A stretch of 64,000 bases of DNA from Chelydra serpentina. Lineage: Eukaryota > Chordata > Testudines > Chelydridae. The stretch lies in assembly GCA_037349315.1 (NCBI GenBank), contig JBAIAC010000023.1, positions 39,543,501-39,607,500 on the forward strand, read 5' to 3'. Position 1 is the stretch's first letter, and each line of letters begins with the position of its first letter. The notes beneath the pieces are model-generated. The model saw only the letters and a list, made by a program, of their open reading frames with translations, did no database searches and was not told where the DNA came from. Below are positions 28,664-40,029 of the stretch, in pieces. A program made the position numbers and the translations under genes.

Positions 28664-29603
28664 GGGGGCGGAATAGCTCAGTGATTTGAGCATTGGCCTG
28701 CTAAACCCACGGTTGTGAGTTCTATCTTTGAGGGGGCCATTTAGGGATATGGGGCAAAAATCTGTTGGATGATTTAATTGGGGATTGGTCCTGCTTTAAG
28801 CAGGGGATTGGACTAGATCAGAGGTTCCCAAACTGGGGTTTGTGTGAACCCCTGGGGATTCACGAAATGTTACAGGGGGTTCTCGGGGAAACATTCCCTA
28901 ATGGCGGACAGAGCTGTCCTAGGGGATCCCGGGCAACACGGGGCCAGTAGCCCGGAGCCCCTGAGCTTCCAAGAGCTAAGCAGATCAAAGCAAGCATATT
29001 TATCACACTGAGGAGATTTAAACTTCAAGACTCCTTATAAGAAATGGAAAGGGAGATGGATATTTTTTGCTGTTTTTAAAATTAAATAGGCAGCTAGTGT
29101 TATTTTCAAAATTATTATGAAGAACAAGTTTAAGCTTTGTTGTAACGTGCGTTGTTTGCCTGGCCTGCTCAAGACCTGAATGCTTGTGTAGGAGAAACTC
29201 TTCGAGTTGGCTTCTTAAATACCTTCATGCTATTTCACATCTGATACTCCTTGATGAAACGTAGGAACCTGGTCTTATAACAGGCTTATTCAAAGTGATA
29301 CAAGCTACGAAAGTGAGATCTTGGAAGAGAGTTGCCTTTTCATAATGTAATAAAAATACTGTAATGATAAATAATAACTAATGATAGTGTGTAATAGGCA
29401 TGTCAAAAAACAAATTTTATATTTCCAAGATCACTGCTTTTATACTCGGGTAAAGGAGAAAATCCTTGGAAATATTCATTTTTAGGTGGGGGTTCGTGAG
29501 ACTTGACATTTTAGTGAAAGGGGTTCACAGGCTGTTAAAGTTTGGGAACCACTGGGCTAGATGATCTCCTGAGGTCCCTTCCAACCCTGATATTCTATGA
29601 TAC
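28664..29603 (+). mobile_element. tRNA-headed SINE with CR1-like tail, split by a hAT element
   Basis: The head resembles a tRNA with a TAGCTCAGTGATTTGAG A-box region and a degraded B box (GTTGTGAGTTCTATC) and ends near 28818; the tail resumes at 29555 with GATCTCCTGAGGTCCCTTCC and ATATTCTATGA, the CR1-type 3' end shared with LINE partners in reptiles. Removing the hAT insertion and one copy of its target duplication restores a continuous element. The head is not a functional tRNA gene. Confidence 0.88.
28819..29554. mobile_element. 736-bp non-autonomous hAT element in a SINE
   Basis: Ends CAGAGGTTCCCAAACT and (reverse) CAGTGGTTCCCAAACT are hAT/Charlie-like inverted repeats. The 8-bp duplications are GACTAGAT (28811-28818) and GGCTAGAT (29555-29562), one mismatch. 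The interior is AT-rich and lacks a transposase frame. Confidence 0.9.
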
Positions 29604-29604
29604 A

Positions 29605-29852
29605 GGCTTGTCTACACTTGAAATGCTACAGTAGACACTGCCTACACCAATGGGAGGGGCTCGCCCATTGGCACGGTTCATCCAGCTCCCGAGAGGCGGT
29701 AGTGAGGTTGAGGGAAGAATTCTTCCATCCACCAAGCACTGTCTGCACCGGGGGGGTTAGGTTGGCTTCATTACCTTGCTCAGGGGATGTGGATTTTTCA
29801 CACCCCTGAGCAATGTAGCTGAGCCAACAAAACTTTTTAATGTAGCCCTGGC
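29605..29852. mobile_element. Harbinger-like MITE (GGCTTGTCTACACT family)
   Basis: The left end GGCTTGTCTACACT and the right end (reverse GCCAGGGCTACATT) are imperfect inverted repeats akin to those of the element at 4740-5037. The interior has an inverted CACCAATGGGAGGGG/CCCATTGG block. The target duplication is not clear. Confidence 0.55.
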
Positions 29853-29948
29853 TTAATCCTCCCCTCCTTGGCCAGAGAGGCTGGGGGAGTCCTGGCCAGT
29901 GACAGACACTCGGAGGCTGGGTGCGCGGGTGAGATCCGTGGTGTACAG

Positions 29949-30352
29949 CAGTGGTTCTCAACCAGGGGTACACCTACCCCGGGGGGTACGCAGAGGTCTT
30001 CCAGGGGGCACATCCACTCCTCTAGCCCTGTGCCTAGTTTTACAACAGGGGCCATAAAAAGCACCAGCGAAGTCAGGACAAATTAAAATTTCATACAGAC
30101 GCTGACTTGTTTATACTGCTCTATAGACTCTGCGCTGAAATGTAAGTACAATATTTATATTCCAATTGATTATATGGTAAAAAGAAAAAAGTCGGCAATG
30201 TTTCAGTAACAGCGCGCTGCGACGCTTTTGTATTTCGAGGGCTCATTTTGTTAGCGAGTCGTTTTTTAGTGAGTGAGGTGAAACTTGGGGTGCACACGAC
30301 AAGTCAGCCTCCTGAAAGGGGCACAGTCGCCTGGAAAGGTTGAGAGCCACTG
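29949..30352. mobile_element. 404-bp non-autonomous hAT element
   Basis: Ends CAGTGGTTCTCAACC and (reverse) CAGTGGCTCTCAACC are classic hAT inverted repeats. Duplications GTGTACAG (29941-29948) and GTGTGCAG (30353-30360) differ at one base. No coding capacity. Confidence 0.92.
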
Positions 30353-30412
30353 GTGTGCAGGGATGACGCAAAGCCAAGGAGTCTGACAGGGCTCTGCTTC
30401 CTTCGGGGTTTG

Positions 30413-30545
30413 AGCCCTGGTCTACACTACAGACTGGTCAGTATGACTACGTTGTGGGAAATCCAGTGTTTCCGACCCAGCCCCCAGGGTAAACAGTGCT
30501 ATGTCGATGAGTGGGCTTCTCCCGTAGGCAGAGCTGTGGGAGCAG
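30413..30545. mobile_element. Fragment of a Harbinger-like MITE
   Basis: GAGCCCTGGTCTACACTACA resembles the end of the other GGTCTACACT elements here; only one end is recognisable before the minisatellite begins. Confidence 0.4.
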
Positions 30546-30549
30546 GATG

Positions 30550-31610
30550 CGTTTAGCGGGGGGGGAGGAGGGGGCTGATAGGAAGAGGGCAGTCGGCAGA
30601 GCCGTGGGGTTAGTGGGGGGGGCTGATGGGCAGTCAGCAGAGCCGTGGGGTTAGCAGGGGGGCTGATAGGCAGAGGGCACTCGACAGAGCCATGGGGCAG
30701 GGTGGGATTAGCGTGGGGCTGATAGGGAGAGGGCACTTGGCAGAGCCATGGGGCAGGGTGGGATTAGCAGGGGGGTGATAGGCAGAGGGCACTTGGCAGA
30801 GCCGTGGGGCAGGACTCGGGTCACAGGGGGCTGATGGGCAGCAGTGAGGGCAGTTGGCAGAGCCGTGGGGCAGGACTCGGGTTGCAGGGGCTGATGGGCA
30901 GCAGTCGGCAGAGCCGTGGGGCAGGACTCGGGTCGCAGGGGGCTGACGGGCAGCAGTGAGGGCAGTTGGCAGAGCCGTGGGGCAGGACTTGGGTCGCAGG
31001 GGGCTGATGGGCAGCAGTGAGGGCAGTTGGCAGAGCCGTGGGGCAGGACTCGGGTCGCAGGGGGCTGATGGGCAGCAGTGAGGGCAGTTGGCAGAGCCGT
31101 GGGGCAGGACTCGGGTTGCAGGGGCTGATGGGCAGCAGTCAGCAGAGCCGTGGGGCAGGACTCGGGTCGCAGGGGGCTGACGGGCAGCAGTGAGGGCAGT
31201 CGGCAGAGCCGTGGGGTTAGCAGGGGGGCTGATAGGCAGAGGGCACTCGACAGAGCCATGGGGCAGGGTGGGATTAGCGCGGGGCTGATAGGGAGAGGGC
31301 ACTCGGCAGAGCCGTGGGGCAGGGTGGGATTAGCAGGGGGCTGATAGGCAGAGGGCACTTGGCAGAGCCGTGGGGCAGGACTCGGGTCACAGGGGGCTGA
31401 TGGGCAGCAGTGAGGGCAGTTGGCAGAGCCGTGTGGCTGGACTCGGGTTGCAGGGGCTGATGGGCAGCAGTCGGCAGAGCCGTGGGGCAGGACTCGGGTC
31501 GCAGGGGGCTGACAGGCAGCAGTGAGGGCAGTTGGCAGAGCCGTGTGGCTGGACTCGGGTCGCAGGAGGCTGACGGGCAGCAGTGAGGGCAGTCGGCAGA
31601 GCCGTGAATG
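30550..31610. repeat. G-rich minisatellite, unit about 56-61 bp
   Basis: Roughly 17 units of GCAGAGCCGTGGGGCAGGAC followed by TCGGGTCGCAGGGGGCTGA and TGGGCAGCAGTGAGGGCAGT (61 bp), mixed with a second unit type containing GGGTGGGATTAGC and GATAGGCAGAGGGCACT. The two types appear in blocks that look like a duplicated higher-order pattern. Minus-strand open frames of about 220 codons are by-products. Confidence 0.95.
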
Positions 31611-32099
31611 GGGGTTTTCAGACTCTGGCTGTGACTCTCTTTCTCGCTAGTGGGGGATAAGCAAAGCATTTGCCCTGTGGAGAGACGCTGAGCCACTAAA
31701 TCTTCTCAGCATGTTATTTTTACAGGTAGCCGATTCGTGGTTTTAAAGCAATTCCACCCCTTCCAGGACCCTGCCGTCCCCCCCCAGTGAGAACTTCCTC
31801 ACTGGGTCAGAACAGCAGGGGCGGGGTATCCCTGGCCCGCTCTGGCTGGCTGGCCTGGGTCCCCCAGTTATGTCTGGCCTAGAGGATCCCTAGCCCCACA
31901 GTCTGCAGCCAAGCGGCTCTAGGACTCACCCCGCAGCCCCCAAGCTCCCTGTCCCACCTGCCCCACTCCTTCTTCCCTTGGGCCCCCCATTCTCGCCGCC
32001 CCCCGGGTCCCCATCCCCCTGGCCCTCCTGCTCCCCTTGACCCCCTGCTGTGGGGAGGGCTCCCCACGGGACCCCTGGCTCCGGGAAGAGACCGCCCCT
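31611..32099. other. Intergenic, nothing recognised
   Basis: Single-copy-looking DNA between the minisatellite and an AT-rich island; no gene or mobile element supported. Confidence 0.4.
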
Positions 32100-32290
32100 A
32101 ATAACATTTACAGCCGCTAATATTAACCAGAAATAAAATAACCCAAGTGCAGATTAAAAGGACATTGATGAAATGCCAGCTGAAGAGTTATGGCCCTAAT
32201 AAACCGCAGGCTTCTCCCGCCTTTGGGGGGCCTTTTATGAGGCTATTTAAACTTCATTATCAGAAAGTGTATTAAAGCGGTAAAGGCCCA
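32100..32290. promoter_or_regulatory. Candidate conserved non-coding island
   Basis: An AT-rich block in GC-rich surroundings, with CTAATATTAACC, AAATAAAATAACC, CTAATAAACC and TATTTAAACTTCATTATC. It shows no repeat signature and carries several homeodomain-core sites. Enhancer function is inference; conservation cannot be checked here. Confidence 0.35.
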
Positions 32291-33059
32291 GTCGCCGCAG
32301 CTCTCCGCTGAATCCTGTCCTACGCCCCCGTCATAAATCCTGCCTGGGCCCCGCTTCCTGCTCAGACAGAGGGGCAGGCAGGCACTGGGGCAGGGCAGGG
32401 GAGTCGCGGGGGAAGCCGAAAACGGCTGCTCGCTAGGGTCCGACGGGGCCCAAGTGTGGCCCCTCTGCTCTATCCCGGCCCTGAGCAGCGATGCCGGGGA
32501 CGCCGGGTGTTTGGGACGCAGCTACGTCCCCTAACGACACCCCCTCCGCTTCCTCCAGCCCCAGGGAACCGACCACCTGTACTCCCCTCCCTAGGCAGCC
32601 GCTCTGCCATGGGAGCCTCTGTTAGAGCCCAGGACTACCCCCACCACCCTACGCACCAGCCAAGCGCCCCCCTCTGATCCCCAGCTGCATCCCCTCAGCT
32701 CGCCCCGGCACGCATCCCAGCCCCTGCGCTCTAATGCAGCATTAGGGAACCGCCCGGCTACACAGTGGGAGTTTGGGGGGGTTGGAGCCTAGCGCTGATG
32801 GCCCGAGGTGGTGGTGGGGGGATGGTAGTAGATTTAGGCTGCAGGTTAGTAGATTTAGGCTGCTGTGGGCCTAGGGCAGGGCAGCGGGGTCGCATGTGGG
32901 CCCGTTCGAAAGCAGTCAGCAGGGCCCGGGTTCTCTGCCGCCGCCGGAGGCCGGCGGGGCTGCACGGGGCGGTGGGGCGGGGCAGAAGCCGGCCCGGTGC
33001 GTGAAATGCAAGGGAGCCTTCCCAGAAAAGCCGGGGACTGCGCCAGCAGAGTCGGGAGG

Positions 33060-33400
33060 GAGCTAATCCTTTGTGTCAGCCTTTCCGCGCTCCTCTCATT
33101 AATTCCCGCTTGCTCTCCTGCTGCCCCCTTGGTTTCTCCGGCGCGGAGATAAGTCTCCTTGCTCCGTTCCGTGCACCCTCCTCTGCGGATTGTGTGCTGC
33201 CCGTGGCCGCGCTGTTGCTGGCAGAACGCCTCCACCCAATTACAGGCGGGTGAAGCTCATTTTAATTGCATGAAGCAACTGGGATTAAGGAGGCCTTATC
33301 TCATAATTCCCTCTTTATCTCTTAACTTCACACTCGCTGCCTTCTCTGAAGGCAGGACATCGTGTGCCAGCTTTTGGAATTTATGAGGTAACCTTCTCTC
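33060..33400. promoter_or_regulatory. Candidate conserved non-coding island
   Basis: Contains CATTAATTCCCGC, CCAATTACAGGCGGG, CATTTTAATTGCATGAAG, a GGGATTAAGG (bicoid/OTX-type) site and CCTTATCT/TTTATCTC (GATA-type) sites, in a non-repetitive block flanked by GC-rich DNA. Regulatory role is inferred from site density only. Confidence 0.35.
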
Positions 33401-34195
33401 CACGGCTGCCCGTCCCTCCCCCACTCAGCGTGGAGGGAAACCGGGAAACAAACCTACCTGTGGATCTGCAGCGCCGCGCGTCCACCTCCCAAAGGGGGGG
33501 AAGCATTTGGTGATTGCAGTCTTATTTTTGTTCCTGGGCGCGGGGCCGCGTTGATCCTTTGGAGAACGGCAAAGTTCGGGATTGTCCATGCCTGGGCGAG
33601 CTGGTGGCTGCCCCCCCCCACCCCCCTCGTTTGCTGAAGCCGAGAGCTTGGACAGAAGGGGCAGCACGGGGAAGGATGTAGGATGATGCTCTCAGCTGGC
33701 CCTGGCACAGGACAGATGGCTAGGCTGGGCTGGCTGGGGTAGGGGAGCTGAGCGCTGGTTTGCGGTGAACAGCCGCTCTGTTCAAACCTGGAGATTGTCC
33801 GATTTGGTGGTAACCGGGGTGTGTCCGGGTGCCACGCGGCAGGCTCTGTGTGTAGGGGGTGTGTGACCCGCTCTGCCATGGCTCTGCCCTGAAAGCCCCT
33901 CAGCAGGAAGGGAGGGGCCCTGTAGGTAGAAGGACCGCAGGGAAGAACTTCGCCAGAGTAGAGTGAACCGTGTTTGGTGGGAGAAGATGAGGAGCTGATG
34001 CTGTTCAGATGGGTCAAGGAGCTGGTGCCCAGCCCAGCATCTCACCGCACTGGCTCTAGTGCTCGCTGCTCTGAGGGGATGGTGGCCAGGGTCCCCCAAG
34101 ACAGACACACGGCCTGTGTTCTCCTCCCCAACGTCCCCATATCCCAGGACGTATTGGAGAGCAAAGCAGCCGCAGTGCAACGACAGACAGTATGT
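33401..34195. other. Intergenic, nothing recognised
   Basis: No gene or clear mobile element. The part after about 34040 may be degraded LINE DNA leading into the CR1 fragment. Confidence 0.4.
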
Positions 34196-34960
34196 GCTCC
34201 TGCCTCAAAGAGGGAGAGAATCCACTGACTCCAAGAGATCTTGGAGTTATCCTGGATAGTTCCATGGAAACCTCCCCTCCATGTGCAGCATCTGGGCAAG
34301 GAGTAGAAAATAAGAGAAAAGACCATAGTGCCGTTATATAAACCCCTGGTGCGCCCACCCTGAGTACTGTGTGCAGGTCTGGTCTCCCCATCTCAGAAAG
34401 AATATCGTGAACTGGCAAAGGCTCAGAGAAGGGCAACAAAGACCATCAAGGGTACGAAACAGCTTCTGTACAAGGAGAGACTAAAATGATGAGGGCCGGT
34501 CAGCTTAGAAAAGAGACGACTAAGGGGGGCTGTGGTAGAGGTCTATAAAATCACAAGTAAGTGGCTAGAGAAGTGTTATTTACCCTTTCCCACCGGACAA
34601 AACCTACAGGTCGCCCGATGACCTTCATAGGCCACAGGTTTAATACAGAGAAGAAGGAATACTTTTTCACACAATGCACAACTCGCCTGTGGAGCTTGTT
34701 GCCATGGGATGTTGTGGTGGTCAAAAGAAGAACTGGATTCAGAAAAGAACGGGAGAAGTTCATGGCGGAGAGATCCATCAATGGCTATTCACCGAGATGG
34801 CCAGGGACACAACCCCATGCTTAGGGCAACCCTGACCCTGTGGCTGCCGAAAGCCAAGGGAAGACGGGCGTGGATCACTCATAATTGCCCTGTTCCGGAC
34901 ACTCCCCCTGAAGCTCTGGTACACAGGATCTGTGCTTTGGACCTCCTTCAATGTACCAGA
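34196..34960 (+). mobile_element. CR1/L3-type LINE, 3' end of ORF2 (broken)
   Basis: Plus-strand pieces read as the C-terminal part of CR1-clade ORF2: LGVILDSS near 34232, and a frame at 34561-34824 containing VLFTLSH, EYFFTQCTTRLW and SINGYSPRWPG, which follow the usual CR1 order. Stops and frameshifts separate them. The following non-coding tail (GGGCAACCCTGACCCTGTGGCTGCC) also fits the CR1/L3 3' end. The copy is 5'-truncated, as is normal for LINEs. Confidence 0.85.
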
Positions 34961-35634
34961 CCCCAGACCTTCTTCCTGCAGGACCTCCTGAGACTGACCC
35001 TCTGGGGCTTCGGCACCCCTGCTTCACATCGTGAGCTCTACTCGGTGAGTCCCACTGCAATAGACTCCTGGTGGGAGACTTGTCCGCTCTTCGGGGACTA
35101 ACGCACCTCACCCAGCAGCATTTGCAAGCAGCATTGTGAAAACAGGCGGGTTTATCAGTCAGCTGGAACCCAGCCCAGGAAGTCTTTCCCTAGACTGGCT
35201 GGAACAGTGAGAAATATCGGGTATGTTACAGCCCTCCTCCCGCTCCTCGCTGTGCCTGTCATGTCTATTGACACTGGGTGCTCTCTGGGTCAGGGACCGT
35301 CTTTGTCTGTGCCCAGGCCGGCACGGCAGGGCCCCGATCTCGGCTGGGTTCGCAGGTACCACTGTGATACACAATCATGAGCTGTACACTGGGGAGCACT
35401 CCAGCCCTGGGGGCCTTCTCCATCCCTGAGGCAGAGCGTCCTGTTGGTAGGGCTGGGGGGGAATGGGCCCCCTTAGGACGTGAGGCTTCTGCGTGGGTTG
35501 AGAAGTAAGGCAAGGGGCTCCCCTCTCTCTCTCGCCTCACAATCTCCAGCCAGAAGCTGGGTCACCCAGCCAGCCAAGTGGGGACTCCAAGCCACCATAG
35601 CCCAGCTTGCCCAGAATCCTGTCTTCCACAGTGG
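34961..35634. other. Intergenic, possible LTR remnant
   Basis: CTTCAATGTACCAGACCCCAG to about 35220 has the look of a turtle-type LTR or leader, but no ends or duplication are recognised. The remainder is unassigned. Confidence 0.3.
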
Positions 35635-35639
35635 CCTGT

Positions 35640-36057
35640 TGTGACAAAGTGGGGATTTTTTTATGAAGCCGATGTGCGCCTCAGTTTCCCCCCCCCCCCC
35701 TCCATGCTTTGCACTGCTACAGGAATTACGTTTGCTGTCAGGGCAGGCGAAGAAATGTAGGCGTGTGTTTCTCTCCTCCCTGTCTGGGTGGAATGAATAG
35801 AGCTCTTAAGAAACTGTCTGAAACCAAGCCGGATCAGCAAGGCGTCCAGAGAGACACCACAAGCTCCAAGGACTCCTGGAAGCAGGACCCTGAGCTGAGA
35901 CCCCAGCTGGAGAACAAAGGCCCGAGGGGTGTGAGGTGGGGGGATAAGTGTGGGCTCTTGGGGGAGCTCCCTCACCTGGTGGGAACTGACCAAGGAAGTC
36001 AGAGAGAAAGCTTGGGAGTGGAGTTCACTGCCTCTTGGCTGGCGAGTGTTTCATTAT
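35640..36057 (+). mobile_element. Partial LTR, TGTGACAAAGTGGGG family
   Basis: Starts TGTGACAAAGTGGGG and shares GCCTCAGTTTCCCC at similar spacing with the solo LTRs at 46340 and 47976, so it is probably a related Gypsy LTR. I cannot see the expected 3' end or a matching 5-bp duplication; it likely stops before an antisense CR1 piece. Confidence 0.55.
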
Positions 36058-36089
36058 GACTGTAAGATAAGACATGAATACATCATCCA

Positions 36090-36545
36090 AATATAGAACA
36101 GAAATATTTATTGAATACTTCCTCCTTGTCTACATCACAATTGACAAGTTTACCATCCTTACCTAATATTGGGTATATATGACTGCTAGGATTTCATTTG
36201 TTCCTGATATATTTAAAGAATCCCTTCTTATTGTCCTCAACTTTATTGGACATAGATAGTCCAGTGATACCTTTAGCTTTCCTTATCAATTGTCTGCATA
36301 GCCTAGCTGCTGATTTGTACTCATTGCTATCAGCTTCCCTATTTTTCCATTTGTTATCTATATTGTTGTCCCTTTCATCTCCCAGATGTTGTTAACTCAA
36401 AGAACCTGCCTGTCACAACTGTAGAATTGATGTTTCTTAGGCATCTATTAAAAAGATCCTCCAACCATTCCCAATGATCAGCCACATATTTGTGTTTACA
36501 TTTTTCCTCCCACTCAGTTTTGCTCATGATTGGGACATGGGCCTT
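36090..36545 (-). mobile_element. CR1 LINE fragment, antisense, highly decayed
   Basis: AT-rich DNA with the signature of reversed CR1 ORF2 (CTGATATATTTAAAGAATCCCTTCTTATTGTC and downstream). It resembles the linker between endonuclease and RT in the copy at 16555-18960. Frame is lost. Confidence 0.6.
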
Positions 36546-37159
36546 TGGATTGGATCTAGAGCCGATGAGTAGGACTCTCAGAACCCATCCCCACCCAGGG
36601 CAGGGCAGGATCACCTATAACCTGTTCTCCAGGGATTGGGCCTGTCAGTTTCACATGTATCAGATAATGGGGCTTCCCCCATAGCCAGCTCCATCCTGCT
36701 GTCAGGCAGACACCTGTTGATACCTTTGCATATCACCCCATCACCCCAGGCCTCTGCCTCCTTGTCATCTGCACCTTTCAGCCCCTTGTCTATTGTCCTC
36801 TTTCCCCATCTGCTGCCTGCCCTTTGCCATTAGCTACCATTTATACCTGTTCATACCCCTCGGTATTTCTCCGGGGCTCAGTTCCCACGGCTCTCCTCGG
36901 ACCTCCCTCTCCCAGAGCTCAGCACCATGTCTTGGGGGGATGCCAGCCTCATGGAAAGCCATTTCTAGTTGGGATCTTGCTGTGAGTGCTGCCCAAAGCC
37001 ATGGGACACCCTCGGTGTCTTGTAAACAGGAAGTCCGTCAAGCTAGTCACTACAGCTCTCCCCTCTGGGCAGAGCCCGTCTGTTGGGGTATCCCCATCAA
37101 GGCAGTACCTGAGTGCCTCACGAGCGCTGGTGTATGTATCCTCACACCCCACTGCCAGG

Positions 37160-37262
37160 GAGGGCCAGGCTATTCTCCCTGCTTCACAGAGAAGGAACGG
37201 AGGCGCAAAGACACTAGATGACTTGCCCAAGGTCACATAACATCGGTGGCAGAGTCCCAGGC
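37160..37262 (-). mobile_element. MIR-family SINE fragment (minus strand)
   Basis: Contains the reversed MIR core: GACTTGCCCAAGGTCACATA (37220 region) preceded by CTTCACAGAGAAGGAACGGAGG. Head and tail are missing. Confidence 0.7.
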
Positions 37263-37404
37263 AAGTTCCTTCCTTCCCTTTGCCCCTTAAGCCCTTGGCA
37301 CCCCTAAGAATCCCCTTTATTCAGGGTACTGATACTGAGCCCATCACCAGGGTATCTGAGCTCCCCCCTCCCCAAATTCACAGTGGGGAGAGGGCTGATG
37401 AGGG

Positions 37405-37530
37405 ATAATCGTTAGCTCTTATCAGGCACATCACATTCCCAAAGCCCTGAGCAAACAGTTACTAATTAGCTGCCATTAACATTAGCTAATTAATCTAATT
37501 GCAGATGACCTGGAATTCCAGAGCATGAAA
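37405..37530. promoter_or_regulatory. Candidate enhancer with clustered TAATTA sites
   Basis: Within 70 bp: ACTAATTAGC, CCATTAAC, CATTAGC, CTAATTAATC and CTAATTGC, followed by the E-box CAGATG. This density of homeodomain cores in non-repetitive DNA suggests a conserved enhancer. Function and target are inference. Confidence 0.4.
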
Positions 37531-38365
37531 ACTTCTTCCTACCTCTGCTGCGCTCTGGCTCCCTTTCCCTGCCTGAGGAGCTGCTGGGGCTGCCTATGAC
37601 AGGAGAGCAGATTCCCATTAATCTTCATTGATGCGCTGCGTGGAAGCGGCAGACAGGAGATGAGAGGAGATGGAGAGGTGTGAACAAAGGCTGCAGCTAG
37701 GGCTTAGGTTCAGCCGGAGCTGTGCGGAGCGGAGCTCCGGTCAATATTTCCAAACCCGTGGGGCAGAAGCCCCAAGGCTCAGGGAAATACTCTGTGAGAA
37801 TTTAAGCCCTGTCTGCAGCTCTGGGCCCCGCTCCCTCCCTGACTGCCTCAGGACTCCATGTAAACTAGTCCAGCGCCTGTGATGGATGCCGTCTGGTCTC
37901 TTGCTCCTGGGACAGATGGACCGGAGCTGCTTGCCTGCTCGTTCTGCAGCTCTGTGTCTCGCCCTCTCCCCTCCTCCCCAGTTCTGGGGGGCTCCCCCCC
38001 CCCCCGCCCCCCCTGCTGGCCCCACAGTTTCCCTCTCTGCTCTGTTTCCATCCCTCGGGCTGGGCTCTGCCAGCTCTCAGAGGTTCTCATTTCCCCAGGG
38101 CCCATCTGACAGAAACCAGACAAATCCCAGACCGAGTGGTTCCTTTAATCAGCTGGAGCGTTCCCCTCGTGGGGGCATTTCGACTGACCTGCCTCTGACC
38201 CTTCCCCTTCCGAGGGAATCGGGGGGGGGGGGGAGTTAGAGAAAGGCTCAGCCTTTCCCCCACCTGCCCCATGCAGCTGCCTCCAGGCTTCCATCAGTGA
38301 TTGGCTTGATTTAGCTGCTGCTCATGACTGGGCCAAACCCATCCCTGGTGTCGCTGCCCGGGAGC
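37531..38365. other. Intergenic, nothing recognised
   Basis: Mixed single-copy DNA with poly-C and poly-G runs (37996 and 38221 regions). No gene supported. Confidence 0.4.
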
Positions 38366-38373
38366 CGCCAGCG

Positions 38374-38496
38374 TAGGGTGACCAGATGTCCCGGTTTTAT
38401 AGGGACAGTCCCGATTTTGGGGTCTTTTTCTTAGATAGGCTCCTATTACCCCCCACCCCTGTCCGGATTTTTCACACTTGGTGTCTGGTGACCCTG
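38374..38496. mobile_element. 123-bp hAT MITE, reverse copy of the family at 22877
   Basis: Ends TAGGGTGACCAGATGTCCC and (reverse) CAGGGTCACCAGACACC match the element at 22877-23000 read on the other strand. Perfect 8-bp duplication CGCCAGCG at 38366-38373 and 38497-38504. Confidence 0.93.
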
Positions 38497-38719
38497 CGCC
38501 AGCGTGACCTACTCGAGATGCCCCTGTTTATGCATCCCAGGAACTTTGGCCACAGCGTCTGCTTCCCAGAACACCTCCCCCACGGCTTGCTATCCTGAGC
38601 CTCCAGCCTGTTTTCAGTCCCCTGGGGCAGGGCCACAACCAAGCCAATTAGAGTTACCCTGAGAATCTGATTTGGTGACACAGGGCTCAATGTGTCACTA
38701 AGATACCCCTCCATGTAAT

Positions 38720-39290
38720 GCATTTGCCTCAGTCATTCGATCAAACAAAGCATAGCGCGTTTGTTTGGCCGGCTTGCGCCTTGATAAACTCCCGGCATAG
38801 CTTACCGCTTGCAGCTCCTTTCTCCTGCACGTGGTTCCACTTTTTCTCTGCCTCTTTATACTTGTTCCTTATACTTGTTTTTATTAGGGCTGAAGAAGTT
38901 AAATGGAGAGGCTGGGAACTGCCAGGATCGCTCTTCCTCTCCTTGTTTGAAGATTGGTACCACATTTGCTCCCCTCGGCCTCTTCCCGGTGTCCATGGCC
39001 TTTCAGAAATAATTTTCAGCCGTGCGGTAAGATTGTTTGCCAGTTCCCTCCATGCCCTAGGGTGTGTCCCTCCAGATCAGCTGAGCGGCATCTATGTGAA
39101 TTTTCCAGGTACTACTTTGCTGGCTCTTTATCAGCTGATTTTAATTTTTTTTTCTGAATTTTCATTGCGTCCTAATTGTCCAAACTTTGTTTTCATTAAG
39201 GCCATGTAAAGGTTTCACAGCATCTTGGCCTCCATAGAATCGTCGTTAATTTCTTGCCCCTCTTTATTCTTAAAGGGGCAGCTTTCTTTC
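38720..39290 (-). mobile_element. CR1 LINE fragment, antisense, decayed
   Basis: The minus strand near 38935-38972 reads GANVVPIFKQGE, close to the CR1 RT motif before the fingers domain. Flanking AT-rich DNA to 39290 resembles the reversed CR1 linker region (TCCATGCCCTAGGGTGTG). Broken by stops. Confidence 0.6.
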
Positions 39291-40024
39291 GCTGTATTGC
39301 TCCTGGGAGGGCACTAACTCACTGGGGCAGATTCACCCTTGCCCGGGCAGAGGTCCCAGTGCAGGGATGGAAAGGAGGAGGCAGGTCCCAGCTCAGACCT
39401 ACTTGTTGCAATGCTCCCTATTGATCACTGCAGGGATGCGGATCAGTGTCAGCCTCCCTCCCCGCTTCAATCCCTCTTGTATCCAGGGCTGCCTAGGTGG
39501 CAAAGAAGTTCTCTGCACCACAGTCTTCCCTGGGGTAGGCAGTCCTGCTCCCCATCCTGTGGCCAGGCCCAGGGCAAAGGGACAACAGTGAATCCTTGAA
39601 TCTGGCCCGTTGCACCTTTCTCTTCCCTTCTCCGTGCTGCATATCCTGATGTGGTTTCCTCCCTGCTTTTCCAGCTCCAGGATTTTCTATCCCTCCTCCC
39701 ACTGCTCTCTGAGCTGCTCCCTCATTCAGAAACACCTCGTGCCTTCCCAGGGAGTCTATCCTCGTGTTTGCCTTGATGAGGGTGCTGGAAAGGAAGGGTT
39801 TATTTGTGTTATTTGCATCATTCACTCACATCCATCCTCCCACCCACACGGGCCAGTCTTTATGCTGGCGACCTTGCCGTGTAATTAAAGAGAACATGAA
39901 TAAATAATAATAATAATGAAGAGAATCATAAAAACGTGGGGTTTGCTGCTAATCTGTCATTCTTATTAACACAGCACTGGGGATTGGAGGCACAAGCAGA
40001 GAAGCAGCCCAAGCAGCTGGACGG
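39291..40024. other. Intergenic, nothing recognised
   Basis: No gene or complete mobile element. An (AATA)n-like tract lies near 39897-39916. Confidence 0.4.
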
Positions 40025-40029
40025 CAGGG

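Noticed and set aside
28664..28745. tRNA gene
   Set aside because: The tRNA-like head has a degraded B box and continues into a SINE body with a CR1-like tail.
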